Assembly: GCA_033032865.1 (NCBI GenBank)
Contig: JAWHQI010000170.1
Coordinates: forward strand, 369,001-433,000
Length of the DNA stretch: 64,000 bases
From: Dactylorhiza incarnata
Lineage: Eukaryota > Streptophyta > Magnoliopsida > Asparagales > Orchidaceae
Direction: 5' to 3'
Below the pieces are notes generated by a model. That model worked only from the letters and a program-made list of their open reading frames with translations, was not told the origin of the DNA and searched no databases. Numbering within the stretch: the stretch's first letter is position 1; each line of letters starts with the position of its first letter. Made by a program: the position numbers and the translations under genes. Of the stretch, positions 1 to 12,698 are shown one piece after another.

Positions 1-3000
1 ATCATACAAGTAAAGCACCTCAATTAGGTCTTGAAGCGGAAGTGGAGGATGTTCCCACTGATAACAGATATCGAAGCAAGCTTCATGAGAAGCTTGCGCT
101 ATTAGAAGATAAGGTTCAAAAAATAGCCTTGGAGATCAAGCAAACCAAAGACATGTTGGATAAGAACAAGCCAGGTGAATCAAGGCTGGTCCTTTCTGAT
201 ATTCGGAAGAAAGTATCTGGAGTTGAAGAAGCTGTAGATAACATAAAGGATGGAGCTAAATCTGATTTATTTTCTCCACATTCCGACAAATTTAGCTGCC
301 TGCAGGACGGTTGCATAACTTCAAATTTGAGAGAGAAGATGGGCAATTCATCACCTTCCATACGAATTTTGAACCATGAAGATCTGGAAGCTAGGTTCTT
401 CCCACATCATAAGTTAATAAGGGATCGCATTTCATCAATTACCTCAGCAGATCAAGATAAGAGGTGTGAACCAGCTTGTTCAGAGCTGAGTGGCTACCAA
501 AAGGTGGATGATGGCATGATTGAGGAGAATTCCATTGCAGTGGAATTTTTGGCTTCTCTAGGAGAACAACCTAAACCTAAAAGGTTTAATGTAAACATGC
601 AATTGACGCATGGCATGGTAAGCAGAATGCAAGTTGAGCGCACATCATCTGCCCAATGTGGTTCAAGAAGCATGATTGAAGGGCAACATCGGGATGTTCC
701 ATTGGAGTCTAATGAGAAACTTGAAGAATTTGACACTCTTGAGAATAATCCCCCATCAATGGCATGCCTAGGTACTGAGGAGCCTTCTGTCTATCAGTTA
801 TCTGAAATTGGTCAGAAGGTTTCAACCGGGGGATGGTTTGTTTCTGAGGGAGAAGCTGTTCTTCTTGCTCATGATGATAATTCGTGTTCTTACTATGACA
901 TTGCCAACTCTGAGGTATGCCATCTATGAAGAAAAACATCTGCTATTTATTTCCAAGCTATTGTTGGTTAGATGTAGTTCCTTCTTTGTCCTTACCATAC
1001 TTTGCAGCATACCAGCCAAAGGATAATGCTAAGTCTGTCAATTTTCTCTTAAAGAGTTTGTCCAAATTCATGATACTCATTGGCTCGACTTTTACGACAG
1101 CAGACTTGATTACACAAGTTTTTCTTTTATCAAATTTTCCTACAATGTTCATTGCAATTTTGCATTTAATCTTACCACCTTTTGTTTGCATTTTACAGCA
1201 TATAGCGCTACCATAATGGACACAAGGACACGAACACGGCAATTTTTTTTAATAAAACATAAGACATGACTCATCGCTATCTCATTACTCAGAAATGTAT
1301 ACAATTTTATATTGCAAAAAATAAAATAAAACTTAACCTCTAATCATATAAAAGAACAGTAGTTAGTATAGTCTTCAAAATAATGCTAAATCTTATAAAG
1401 AAGTTTGATAATTTCTAGCACCCAGTCATTTTATAAAGTTTATGGGCAATAATTAGATAATATGCTTTTATGATGGCCATGAACTACAAATAAATAAAAA
1501 TGTCTTCACAGCATCTTTTTATAAAGTTTTTGGACAAGAAATAGCCGTGTTGGTCCGTGCCCTAAGCTTGTTGGTTCCTGGCACATGTTGGGCACATCAG
1601 TATTTAAAGTTAGGAGTTTTCTTCTTCCTAAATGTGGCTTTATTGGATTGAATTTACCATTTCGGATAATGCCCAGCACTGTATAATAAGCATAAATGCT
1701 CTGATTGGTGAGAAATTGCGTATCCATGTACCAGGTGAAGTCTGAATACAAAGTCCCGGCTGGATGTCCGAGTAATTTATGGGGTGATTGCTGGTTAATC
1801 CGTGCCCCGGGAATAGATGGATGTTCCGGACGTTACGTTGTTGCAGCATCGGCTGGAAATTCGTTAGAATCTGGATTTTGTTCCTGGGACTTCTACACGA
1901 AAGATATTAAAGCCTTTCAAGTTGCAGCATCACTTGGAACTGCGGCTGTCCCCATGACCAGAAGCTCCCTACACACTTCGTCCTTGTTGGAAAGCCGGTC
2001 TTGTTGGTACAGGCCATGTGGATCGCTTCTGATCTCTACATCCAGCAGGCAGAGGGTTGTCAATGCTTATGATATTCGTGATGGTGATCTGGTAATGACA
2101 TGGGAGGTGAACAGTCCAGTCGCCGAGATGGAATATTCGAGCCCTCTCCAATGGAGAAGCAGGGGGAAGGTGATCATAGCTGAAAGGGAATCCATTTCTC
2201 TTTGGGATGTCAATTCACTCAATCCCCAGCCAACTCTATCTGTACCTTGTTGTGGGAAAAGGATACATTCCCTTCATGTGAACAATACAGATGCTGAGAT
2301 AGGTGCCGGAGTCCGGCAAAGGTGATTTCTTCTTTCATTCTTACTTGTTGTTCTGTTCGCGCATGCTGTCAATCAGTTTTTTTCTTGGTTGGGCCGAATC
2401 CATTGACATTGTTGTCCGGCTAAGAACATTGTTGTCGGGCTAAGAGAACAATAAAAGGAAGTGATAGTCACACAAATAAGATGACATTGCACCAAAGCCG
2501 TGACATTTGATACTCGATAACATTCTTATCTACATTATTATCTCCCCTAACAGTGGTAATTTTGTAAGCCTTTTTTATGGACAGCTTTTTTTCGTTTGCT
2601 TTCACACTTCTAGTTGTGTGCAATACTGGAAGCCCATTAACTAGTATATTTCTATTGTTTTCAGAAGTTCGTCCTCTAATACATTATCCCATTAATAGAT
2701 ACTTTTTATTGTTATTAAAAAGAAATAAAGCAAAATTAAAGGTAGATTTCTGCATCTATTTGGATTGAAACCCATTTGTTATGTTTTTGTGTTAGTTTTA
2801 GGGATGATAACTAGGGTTCTTTGAACTTGTTTTTGAAAGAAAATCCAATTGCTTTTGAACATTTGTGAGGATTTTCTGTTTAGCTATTTGGAAGGATCTG
2901 TACTTTGGCTAATTGGTTGCATTCCATTTGATGCAGAGCAAGTTCTACCGAAGTGGAGGGGAATGATGGTGCCTTCTGCACTCAGGAGAGCGTCAACGTG

Positions 3001-3474
3001 CTTGATTTTCGAATCCCTTCTGGCGTGGGGCTGAAGATGTCCAGGCATGGTGGTAATGCCCTTTCAATTTTCTCCATTGGAGACTCCATTCTTATTGGGA
3101 GCACTGAAGGAAGATTACCCGTGAGGAGCAGCCCACGATCAAATATAGAGTATTTTTCGTTGCGGAAAGGAAGCATCGCCACCACCTATAGATTGCCAGA
3201 ATTCAACTCGCACTACCATCACTCTTCGATCACTCAGGTTTGGGGCAACTCAAGTTTGGCCATGGGCATATGTGGAATGGGGCTTTATGTGTTTGATGCT
3301 TTCACGGATGAACAAGGGCTGAGATCTTCTTCAAGTATTTATGAGGGAAACACGGAGGCGGTGAAGGAAACTATCGGTCCGGATGATTTATTTCGTCCAA
3401 CATTTGATTACATGGAGTCTAGGGTGCTTGTCATATCGAGGGATCGTCCTGCGTTTTGGAAGTATCTACCATAG
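1..3474 (+). CDS. At4g14310-like WD40/transducin-superfamily protein, 5'-truncated by the window edge
   Basis: Three exons can be read: 1-914 (frame from base 3, running in from upstream), 1735-2321 and 2937-3474, with donors at 915 and 2322 and acceptors ending at 1734 and 2936. Together they give about 678 C-terminal residues ending in RDRPAFWKYLP. Segments such as WGDCWLIRAPGIDG, GRYVVAASAGNSLESGFCSW, VEGNDGAF, HHSSITQVWGNSSLAMG and IGPDDLF match what I know of the Arabidopsis At4g14310 family, described as a KIN14B-interacting protein of the transducin/WD40 superfamily. The first visible 100 residues are charged and coiled-coil-like (HEKLALLEDKVQKIALEIKQ); the later part should form beta-propeller blades. 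Introns 1 and 2 are 820 and 615 bp. No frameshift or internal stop is seen, so the gene looks functional. The biochemical role is not evident from sequence; the kinesin link is family knowledge only. Confidence 0.85.
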
Positions 3475-4098
3475 GAGGAAGAAAGGAATCACCCGGTGTA
3501 TTGATTGATTTTCCACACAGCAAAATGCTGAGACACCTAGATCCTTGCTTGCTCTAAAGAGAAGGCATTTTCTTCTGGCTGTCACTGTCACGAAGGATGA
3601 TATTCTGCTGTTTGTATGTATGCATGTGATTGTTATTATTACGGTAGCTGTCCATGTCTTTGTTCTGCTGTTGTATGCTTCTCTTCTCTTTTTCTCCTCT
3701 TTTTGTAGAGACGCGGGATTTGGGCCGCTGTTGATGTTTCTTATTATAATGCAGAAATGCTAGCCCATGTCTTTTTAAGCTTTCCAAACGCACTCGAAGC
3801 CCCTAAAATATATTTTGGCTTTGTTTGCATCCTATCTGAAGATTCCTGCATGATGCCATACCAAGTTTTATCAAAGATAGTGGTTTGGAGCAGCGTGCTG
3901 GTTGTTGTTGCCTTGTAATTCAAGACGCGTGTTGATGTCTTATTTTCGCTGCCGAACCCCTGAATGTTTAGAACCGAGATCCTCTCCATTTGGGGTCTCA
4001 CGGTGAGAACTGATTCCCAATGCATAATTACGACAAAGGTTGTATGTTAACCCTTTTTTATGTCATAAACTCAGCTTAAGAGGCACATGTTGTACATG
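3475..4098. other. 3' UTR and downstream intergenic DNA of the WD40-like gene
   Basis: No second gene is recognisable here. The stretch just after the stop codon at 3474 is expected to hold the 3' UTR, but no single strong polyadenylation signal stands out. Short ORFs in this interval lack any family resemblance. Confidence 0.4.
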
Positions 4099-4134
4099 CT
4101 TCTTCTTCTTCTTCTTCTTCTTCTTCTTCTTCTT
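4099..4134. repeat. (CTT)n microsatellite
   Basis: An uninterrupted CTT trinucleotide run of about 12 units. It lies between the WD40-like and NAC genes and is not in coding sequence. Confidence 0.9.
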
Positions 4135-4604
4135 GCGTTTTGCTGCTGGAACCTCTTAGAAGATGGAGACTACTTTTGTCGTTATCATTCGTGAATTGGA
4201 ATGTGGCCTGACATCCCATCCTATTCCAACACATAAAGTTGCAGTATCACAACTGCTTGGTCATGCTGGAATCCTCTCCACGAATACCTCATTTGATTAT
4301 TATAGGGGAACTCACCGGGGTATTCTCCACATATCATTGTATGTCAACACGGTATATATTGGAAACCATTCAACAATTCGTTGCCAATTGCATCATGTGT
4401 AGGTGTCCCAAATGTTAGGCACTTTCCTCATTCCGGGTGTTGTTTGAGAGGACGTGAACTTTAAAACACGCCTACCATGCTCTCACGACTTGGACCGCCT
4501 CTTGGTGGTCGTCGTCAGGTTGTCTAAAAATGATCCTTCCATTCTCGTGAAACAAACGCCTAGCTCCATTTTGTGAGTTTTTATAAACAAGGCAAGATTG
4601 TTCT

Positions 4605-4900
4605 CATGTTAAAATTTGTGAAGTGAGCTAGTGCATGTGCTAGTGCTGGCGCTAGCCCTGCTCCCAGGTGGCGTTTTTCAGATCTATAAATAGGGGGTCA
4701 TTCCCCCTTGCAGAGCATATCAGAGAGAACTAGAGACTTGAGCGGTCTCAGTTAGAGTGAGTTCGGCAAGCGACCTAGAGCAGGTTTCTTGAGTGTGGGA
4801 GACCGCGAGCTAGCGTGGGCGCTAGGAGGTAGCGCAGGCGGCAAAGATTCGTCATAAAATATATCTTCGATGGAGTTACTTAGGTGATGTGGGACATTCA
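4605..4900 (+). promoter_or_regulatory. Possible LTR fragment with TATA box
   Basis: A canonical TATA element, CTATAAATAGGGG (about 4685-4697), lies in a region rich in GCTAGC/GCTAGTGC motifs, starting near a TGTTAA at about 4607. The layout (TG start, TATA followed by a short leader) resembles the U3/R part of an LTR retrotransposon, but I found no matching end or target duplication. It could instead be a core promoter for an unseen transcript. Weak call. Confidence 0.3.
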
Positions 4901-5016
4901 TGAATGACAATTCATAGCTACTGCATTTCATTCATGACAGCCAACAGTTCCAAGATCCATTGCGTTCTGTTAAAACGGAGGGGTAAGTTCACTGAGCGAG
5001 TAACGGCACCAACGCG

Positions 5017-5285
5017 GGCTGCGTAGCGGTGAAGGAATTTTCTTTGAAAGTGCAAATTCACGCGGTTTGGTTTGGAGTCGATTAATAATAATAAAAGGAA
5101 AATTATTTTTAATAGAGTCTTCCGTCTCTCCTCCGTCCTCATCTCAAATTCTACCCAACCTCGCTGCCGGTCGCCGGAGACTTATATTTTCCCCGTTACC
5201 GGTGAAAGGGAGCTTCGGTTTTCTTCTACCAGCTTTTCGTTTTTGATTCCTGTTCGCTATCCGTCGTCGCCGGTTCATTCGACTG
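5017..5285 (+). other. Probable 5' UTR exon of the NAC gene
   Basis: A pyrimidine-rich leader-like segment ends in a consensus splice donor (CTG then GTAAGA at 5286). The next good acceptor lies 12 bases before the NAC start codon, so this is most simply the non-coding first exon. The transcription start is not determined; the 5017 boundary is approximate. Confidence 0.45.
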
Positions 5286-6815
5286 GTAAGACTTTATCGA
5301 CTCTCAATCCATTTCTTCGAGGATTTGATTGGGTTTTTCCCTTCTTCTTAGCTCGCAATACCCGCACAAACATTAAATTCTGAAAATTCTCAAGTCTGGA
5401 ATTGTAGACCCCAGTAAAGGAGCATCATCTCTAGGTCTGCTCTTCCGAGGAATAAATTTCTCCTTTTTTTTCTATTATATGATCCGATTTGTTAATTAGC
5501 TGCTGACTGATACGGTGAGCCATTTTAAAAGCTATGATAGAGTTTGAAATTTCTTAGGCGTGAACCGATTTCATGCTTTTGGAGCTGATATCCCCCCTTC
5601 CCAACTTGTTCAGTGGAGGTTTTGAATCCTGTCACTGGTTGAAATTGAAAATTTCCCTCGGGATTTTTTTTTTGTTATGGAAAATGTATAAATTTGAATG
5701 AAGTTATATATTGGGATCTTAAATTTGTATTGCTTACAAGTTTTCTTTCGTGTTTTTTCTTTCTTTGGTGGCAAAAAAAAAAAAAAACTTATGCAGAGCA
5801 TCTAATCCTTCAATAATACTTATGAAAACATACATATACAACTAGTTGCTGAGCACCTATAAATATTTACGAGTACCCGAGGCATATATAATGGTCATCG
5901 AGCTTGTTGTGAGATATCCAGCAACACTAATAAATCCGGCGCAAGAGTGACTCAGGGCCAATATATAGGAGACCGACACGATGCCCTTGATTGCGTGCAA
6001 TTATATAACGATAAATTAAATATCTCGCAAAAGCATTCACAGTTGATTATAGCTACTTCAATTAAGGCAAACAAGTGACAATCACATGTAATTGAGAGTG
6101 GTAAAACATTGAGCATTTGACAAATAAAACCGTATAAGGTCATTGAAAGAAACTTAGCAAATGACTAGAGCAAAATATAGCAAGAATAAAATGGTGCATC
6201 CATGCAATGTAAAGAAAACAACTAAAATGCAAGCTTACAGAGTAATCAGTGTTGGCGGTGGAGGGGAAGATTGGTGGTCATGGAGGAGTGCAGTGATTAT
6301 TGGGGAATCCTCCAATGAGATCTGTGTTAGTCATCATAATTAGGGGGATGCTGAAAGGGGGCTGATGCTGAGAGGGGAAGTAGGGGGATGGCTGGGGCTG
6401 TGGTGGGGTCGCCTAAAGTCGGAGGTGTCTAAAATTCGAGCTGGCTGGATGCGGTTCCGTGCGGCAGGATTCGTCGGACTGGCCATATCGGGGAAACTGG
6501 GGTTGGATGAGGCAGGGGGAGGCTGGAAGGTGTTCCGGCGAGGTCTCAGGAGGCTGAACCCCCCTGCCCTGTCTGTAGTTGTTGATGATTTATCCCTAGC
6601 CTTCTAAGAGGCCCACGAGATTTATTCCTAGCATAGCCGGCATCATAATAACCTTTCGATATTACCCAATGTTCCATAAAAAAGGAATTTTGGCATGCTA
6701 CCAACACTTGGATAATTCTGTTTGCAACTATGCATTAAATTCATTTGTCCCGTGCGCCGTGCGCGTTTAATTTTCCATGTGTGTTGATAGCATCCGGTTA
6801 CTTCTCCAACTGCAG
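5286..6815 (+). other. 5' leader intron of the NAC gene (about 1.5 kb)
   Basis: The donor GTAAGA at 5286 and the acceptor CTGCAG ending at 6815 bracket AT-rich DNA with no coding potential. The intron would bring the non-coding exon to within 12 bases of the ATG at 6828. Its presence is inferred from splice signals only; cDNA would settle it. Confidence 0.5.
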
Positions 6816-6827
6816 GTTTCCATCAGA

Positions 6828-9011
6828 ATGGATGCTTTAAAATCCATTGCTCTACCACCTGGGTTTGGCTTTCATCCAACAGACGTGGAGCTTATATCTC
6901 ATTATCTTAAGAGGAAGAACTTAGGCCAGAAGGTCGACTTCGACGTGATACCAGAGTTGGATATATATAAGTGCGAGCCTTGGGATTTGCCTGGTAATTA
7001 TTCTTGTGCAATTAATTGATGTTTTTTAATAAGCCAATGTTATGATTTTACTGTGTATATTGCATGGTAACTTCTTTTTCTTTTTTTGTCTCATAATATA
7101 GCATGTTGTCAGATCCCCACCAGAGATGACAAGTGGCACTTCTTCACTTGTCGAGATAGGAAGTACCCGAATGGTACGCGCTCAAATAGAGCCACGGAAG
7201 CAGGATACTGGAAGTCCACCGGCAAGGATCGAAACATCAGATTTCACAACCGGGTTATAGGGACGAAGAAGACGCTGGTTTTCCATGAAGGCCGGCCACC
7301 CTATGGAAAGCGCACAGATTGGATCATGCATGAATTCTTCGTGGCTGAGAAAGAAAGCAAGAGAGCAACTGGAATGAAGGTAAGGGTTGTTTTCTTTAAT
7401 GTTTTGTAGATGTCACATTCATTAAGACGCCAATGTCATTCTGCTCAGCTGAACATCTAAAAGATAATAAAAAGGAAGTGTACATTTGAAGATGTTGGTA
7501 AACCAAATGATCATCATCATCTTCTAATCACATAACATTACAAACGTTGTTTAAAATAGTATTATGTGTTTCGATTGTTTCTATTACATTGCAAAAAATA
7601 AGAGCGAAGTGATCTACTTGCTAAGTACTACCATTTATCATTCTTTTTAATCTGGAGCACCAATGCATAAAATTATGTCTGGAAATGTAATGCTGACTAA
7701 TCTAAGTTGCAGATAGAACCAAACGCTGCATTTTAGATCATTTGAATCAGCTCCCTTGAACTACGGAGCCCTTTAGATTACTCTTAAATATATTTTTCTA
7801 GCAGGATTCTTATGTCCTCTGCCGTGTCACCAAAAGAAATGGCTTTGAAGTCGAAGGAGAGAATGTTAATGCGCGGATTGATAGCTGTCAAAAAGATTTG
7901 AAAGACTTGGATGCATCGATGGACGAGGTGGTGGAAAAGGAGGAATCAAGCCTGTCTGAGAGTGCGGAGGACTTGGATTTATGGTTCAAGGAGCTCTTTG
8001 ATCCTAATTTTGATGGAGCTATTGATTTAAGTTTTACTGGTCTTCCTGCTTCTATAGAGGCAGAGAGTCTACCACAGGTATGACCAGCTTCCCCTACTAC
8101 TGTAGTCAAGCATGTGTCTTTCAATAATTTAGATGAAATAGTGCAAAAAAGTCATATTAAACTTATCCCAATTATTTGGAGAATGTTTTCCCATTCAAAC
8201 TAAGGCCAAGTGTTGCACTTAACTACTAGAGTGTGCACTTTCTTCCTTCATCGTGCATGTCCCAAATCACCTTAACTACCTTATCATCAATAGATTTCAT
8301 TTAAACCTTTTTTCTAATACTATCATTTAGTGAATCCTTTCTTTCTTTTTGGGTTACAATCCTTGCTATTTTTGAAAAAACCTTCATCTGAACGCTCTCA
8401 TTTTAGGTATTATGCTCAACTTAGACCTCTGTATCTTTAAATTTTCCATTTAGGGTTCACAGACTGGACTCACTGGTGCTCTGATTCCAAAGGATGAGCC
8501 ATTGGACTTGGGCTTCCTTCCAGAAGAAATCCTAGGCATTCTAAGGGACGACCTAACTGCCATGCCTGAAATCACTGAATTGTTGTCAGTTGATCACAAT
8601 TCCGCAATGTCCCGCAGCCAACAGAGCAACTTCACCGGCGATGATTTCAGTGAGGAGGTTCCTGATTTTTCGAAGAACGACAACTTCACGGGGATACAGA
8701 TAAGAGCACGTAAGGAACGGCCGACTACCGAAGCATTCCTCCACCACGTCAAACTTCAAGTCCGAACGAACAAGATGGAATCAAGAAACATAGCATCTAT
8801 CCGCCAGACGGTCAAATGCGCCCAAGTTGACCGATGCATAAGTTCATCGAAGTTGGAGGTCGACAAGAATACATCGAGCAGAGGAACAAAGAAAAAACAC
8901 ATGCAAGGAATTATGAGTGCTTGCATGATCGGATCCGTAGCTTTGATCATCTACTTTCTGTTTCGGGATTGCCTTCGTATCTTCGGGAACATCCCTGCCC
9001 TTGGATTGTAG
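6828..9011 (+). CDS. NAC-domain transcription factor with C-terminal membrane anchor (NTL-type)
   Basis: Coding exons are 6828-6993, 7102-7379, 7802-8077 (the third could start at 7805) and 8454-9011, giving 425 residues. The NAC DNA-binding domain fills roughly residues 8-155: subdomain [49 protein letters not shown] and [29 protein letters not shown]. The middle is acidic and serine-rich ([14 protein letters not shown]) and probably activates transcription. Residues about 392-411 ([19 protein letters not shown]) form one hydrophobic helix followed by a short basic tail, the hallmark of NAC factors held in ER or plasma membrane and released by proteolysis under stress. Start choice: the ATG follows an acceptor site and gives the conserved NAC N-terminus. 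All frames join cleanly and no defect is seen. Which NTL orthologue this is cannot be decided by eye. Confidence 0.92.
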
Positions 9012-9806
9012 GATGGTATTATTGTATGCTGTTCATTGTCCTTTTGAGAATTCTCAGCTGAGATGTTTTGTCTGTACAGTAGTATAGGGCTGTCTTAATC
9101 GGTGGAGGATGTAATGTGATTTTTTGTAATTATTGTAGGCAACATTTGTATCATCACCATGGTTATGATTAATAATAAGTATTTGCATGCATGTTTTTAG
9201 AATATATGAGTAATAAGAAGTGTTCAACATTCATGCATGTTTTTAGATCATATAACATCCAAACTAATTTCGATTCAACCGTGGGGAAAATATATTGAAT
9301 CGCGCCTTCAATTAGCGACTCATCTCTCTCTTTTTCAAACTAAAAATTCAGTTGAATATCAGCGGATTGAACTTGTTCATAATCGGGATGAAATATTAAT
9401 ATCATTTTATATATTTATTTTTTAAATATATTGGAGCTAGCAGTCGTAGGTAACCATGAGAAGATTCCTAAATAGAGATTGAAGAGCTTTGACATCATTA
9501 ATAATACTCTCCAAATGGGAGCTTTAATTTTCAACAGCCCCAAGAAAATTGATGAATCCTAGTAGCCCGTGTAAATAGGGTTGTTGACAGGTTTTCTTGA
9601 TTCGTCTTTTGCATTGCGCGAAGTTTCTCCCTCTTTTTGTCCACCCCTTTCTCTGGTACGCAGTTGAAGGATTTTTGCCGCTCTCTCTTAATATTGAATC
9701 ATGCATTGCAAACCATTGAGGCGACTGCCTCAACCATTCGAGTATTGAATCAATTAGAATCTCGATGACAGTGGACTATACGAGGAGACGTTCATAGAGC
9801 GCCCGC
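9012..9806. other. 3' UTR of NAC gene and AT-rich spacer
   Basis: The 3' UTR probably runs to about 9180, where AATAA-type signals occur (around 9170). The rest up to the hAT element holds no recognisable gene. A short ORF here on the minus strand (9524-9733) has no family resemblance. Confidence 0.4.
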
Positions 9807-10061
9807 TAGACCTGGGCAAAAAGACCGTCAGGCTGGGCCCGGGCATGCCGGGCCCAAGCCTTTTGGAAATAGCCCGGGCTTGGGCCTGGTTTTTGCCAGG
9901 CCCAGGCCGGGCCCAGGCCTCCTCTTGAGGAGGAGGCCTACCAAGGCCTTGCAGGCCGGGCCAGGCCCAGGCCGGGCCTGGGTCTGGCCCGGCATATTTA
10001 AATATTTGATTTTTTTTAAAAATTTAATTTTATGTAACCCTCGTAGTTTAAATAGAATTGA

Positions 10062-10345
10062 GAGAACTCTGCGTTCGACGAACTGGGAGAACTCTGTGTT
10101 CGACGAACTCCTGGAGGCTGCGTTCGACGAACTGGGAGAACTCTGCGTTTGACGAACTCCTGCAGGCTGCGTTCGACGAACTGGGAGAACTCTGCGTTCG
10201 ACGAACTGGGAGAACTCTGTGTTCGACGAACTCCTGGAGGCTGCGTTCGATGAACTCCTGGAGGCTGCGTTCGACGAAAATGATAATTGAAAAAAATTAG
10301 TCTTGGCACTTTAGAGTTCTCCCAGTTCGTCGAACGCAGAGTTCT
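10062..10345. repeat. Tandem 24/25-bp repeats with an inverted copy inside hAT
   Basis: Units of the form GAACTGGGAGAACTCTGCGT plus TCGAC alternate with GAACTCCTGGAGGCTGCGT plus TCGAC between 10062 and 10280. After a spacer an inverted copy of the first unit appears at 10313-10345. The array lies close to the transposase 3' side and is absent from the other end of the element. Confidence 0.85.
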
Positions 10346-10543
10346 CCCAATCCTCATGTTGACATGTACGCAAAATGATAATGAAAAAAAATTATTATTG
10401 ATAAAATTATTAACTACAAAAATATGTGACAATAAAAATTAAATACGTCAAGATATTTTTATGATTATGAAAATACAAAATATACGAATACAAATATTTG
10501 ATTTTTAAAAAATCTACAATAATACAGTATTAGTCTTGGCACT

Positions 10544-12413
10544 TTAGAGTTGAGCCCTCGGAAATGACGTTGATGCTTGATCTTCTGTGCCCAAATTTAG
10601 GCCGCCTAGCTCATCTTCAACTTCGAATGAGCTATCTTCGATCGATGCGACATGTTGCCTCATTTCCATAGCATCCAAGTGGTCTTTGTAGCATATGTAC
10701 ATTTCCAAAGACTCGTCGCTCAGGCGGCTCCTTCGATCATTCAGAATCCTGCCACTCAAAGAAAATGCAGACTCCGAAGCTACAGTACTAGCTTGGATTG
10801 TTAGTAAATCTCTGGTCATAAATGCCATAACATGATATATATTAATTTTATTTTTCCACCATTGTAAAATATCAAAATTTTCTATCTCATTTGAACTCAT
10901 AAAATCTTGAAATTGTTTTTGTATATAATCCTAATTCGTTTAAAGTACTAGAAGTTCGTTGTTTTTTCTGGGCGGCTAACTCTAAAATCTTATTTTTTAG
11001 AATATCTTTGGTTTTTGGTCGGGTGTTTTCTTCTCTAGGCCGCGATCCATATAACTCATCGTAATAATTATAAAATTTTGTAAAATCAGTATTAAATTTT
11101 GAAACACTTATATTATCAAAAAATTGATAGGTTAAAGATAAGTTTAAATTATTGTTTATTTCTTCGATAAGATTTTCTACGCCATCTACGCCAATTAAAG
11201 GATTTAAAGCTGCGGCGCATAAAAACATAGCTGGCATTTCTTTATAATATTTTTAAAAAAAAATCTTCCATTATTTGAATTAACGGACGCCAACCATCAT
11301 ATGCTTTATAAGCTTTAAATTTTTCTGTAATTAATACAAAATTTTCGATAACGAGTGAACTAGTAGGATAGTAAACGCCAGATAAAATAGTTGTCGATCT
11401 ATAAAAAACTTATAATAATTCCATATAATTTTCAATTACATCCCAATCAGAATCATGAAAATCATGATTTTCGGACATACTATAAAATTCCATTAGTTGT
11501 GTTTTTTGTCGCACTGCTCTTTTTATCATTTTATATGTTGTATTCCATCTTATAAGCATATCAAATTCAGGTTTTAAAAATTTAAGCCCTTATGCATTTA
11601 CAAATTTCTTAAAATCTTGTTTACGTTTTTTAGAAGTATAAATATATTTTAACAAAATACGAATTTTATTAATATAGGGTTCCATATACGATAAACTATC
11701 TTGCACAATTAAATTTAAAACGTGGCATACGCACCGTGTATGAAGAAATATCCCATTTAATATTGGTCTCAAATCACGTTTTAAATTATCGATTGCGACC
11801 GTATTATTGCTAGCGTTATCGAAAAAATACTTAATATTTTATCTTTAATTTTAAATTCATGAATACATTTTTTAATTACGTGATAAATAGCTTAACCAGT
11901 ATGTGAATATTCGAGAAACTCAAAACATATAATACGTTTATTTAACTTCCATGAATCAGAATCGATCCAATGACAAGTAATACATATATACGATACTCCT
12001 GCTTTTATATTGCTACTCCAAACGTCACTCGTCAGACTAACTCTATCGTCGTAAGTTTCTAAATAATTTATTAAGTCCTGTTTCGATTGCATATAAGATT
12101 TAAATGCATCACGTTTAAGTGTTGATCTACTTACCTGTTGATATTTTGGCTGAAGCCTTTCGTGTATGTATTCAGTTTCCTCCTTGTTGTCGTAGTGCCC
12201 GAGCGACAATCCACGTCATGATTTGATATGTTAGGCGAGCGTTGAATTTCCGCTAACGGTTAGTAGCTTCGAACAATGTTTGCACTTCGCCTTAAATTCA
12301 GTGCCGATCCGCACTTTCTCAAAGTGCTCCCAGACTGGAGTTGTGTGCTTATGCTCCACAATTTCCTGCGCAGTCGATGCGGAGGACGACGACATAGAGG
12401 AGAAAGACGCCAT
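10544..12413 (-). pseudogene. hAT transposase, broken
   Basis: Pieces in order from the N-terminus: 12231-12413 (BED-type zinc finger: VWEHFEK, CKHCSKLL), 11892-12209 (FKSYM, LTSDVWSS, GVSYICITCHWID: RNase-H-like catalytic start), 11590-11772 (RCVCHVLNLIVQDSL), 10887-11237 (linker) and 10544-10900 (WWKN, MTRDLLTIQASTVASESAFS, GRILNDRRSRLS: C-terminal dimerisation domain). Several frame changes and stops separate them. Upstream of the start, 12419-12540 is a GA-rich (CT on the coding strand) leader. The fold and catalysis are family knowledge; the breaks are directly visible. It may be mobilised in trans because the ends remain. Confidence 0.85.
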
Positions 12414-12600
12414 CTTCTCAATAATTTAGAGAGGGAATGAGAGAGCGAGTGAGAGATAAAGAGGAGAGAGAGAATGAGAGAGAATGAGAGAGAGTGAGAG
12501 ATAAAGAGGAGAGAGAGCATGAGAGAGAGAGAGGGAAGGGGTCGGCTAAGGGAGAGGGGAGGGGGTTTTATAACATTTTTTTTAAAATAAAATAAAATAG

Positions 12601-12698
12601 CCTAGGCGTAGGCTGCCAATTTTTTGGCAGCCTACGCCTAGGCTGCCCATTCCTGGCAGCTGCCAGGAATTAATGATTCCTGGCAGCTGCCAGGAATC
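12601..12698. repeat. Stacked perfect palindromes near the hAT 5' end
   Basis: A hairpin with 19-bp perfect arms (CCTAGGCGTAGGCTGCCAA at 12601-12619 and its complement at 12624-12642, loop TTTT) is followed by two perfect palindromes centred on CCTGGCAGCTGCCAGG: 12649-12670 (22 bp) and 12675-12698 (24 bp). They sit upstream of the transposase start, between it and the GC-rich terminal repeats. Confidence 0.9.

Noticed and set aside
10016..10432. 138-codon ORF with RRTQPPGV repeats
   Set aside because: It is the translation of the 24/25-bp tandem repeat in the hAT element; the opposite strand gives an equally open frame, so no gene is implied.
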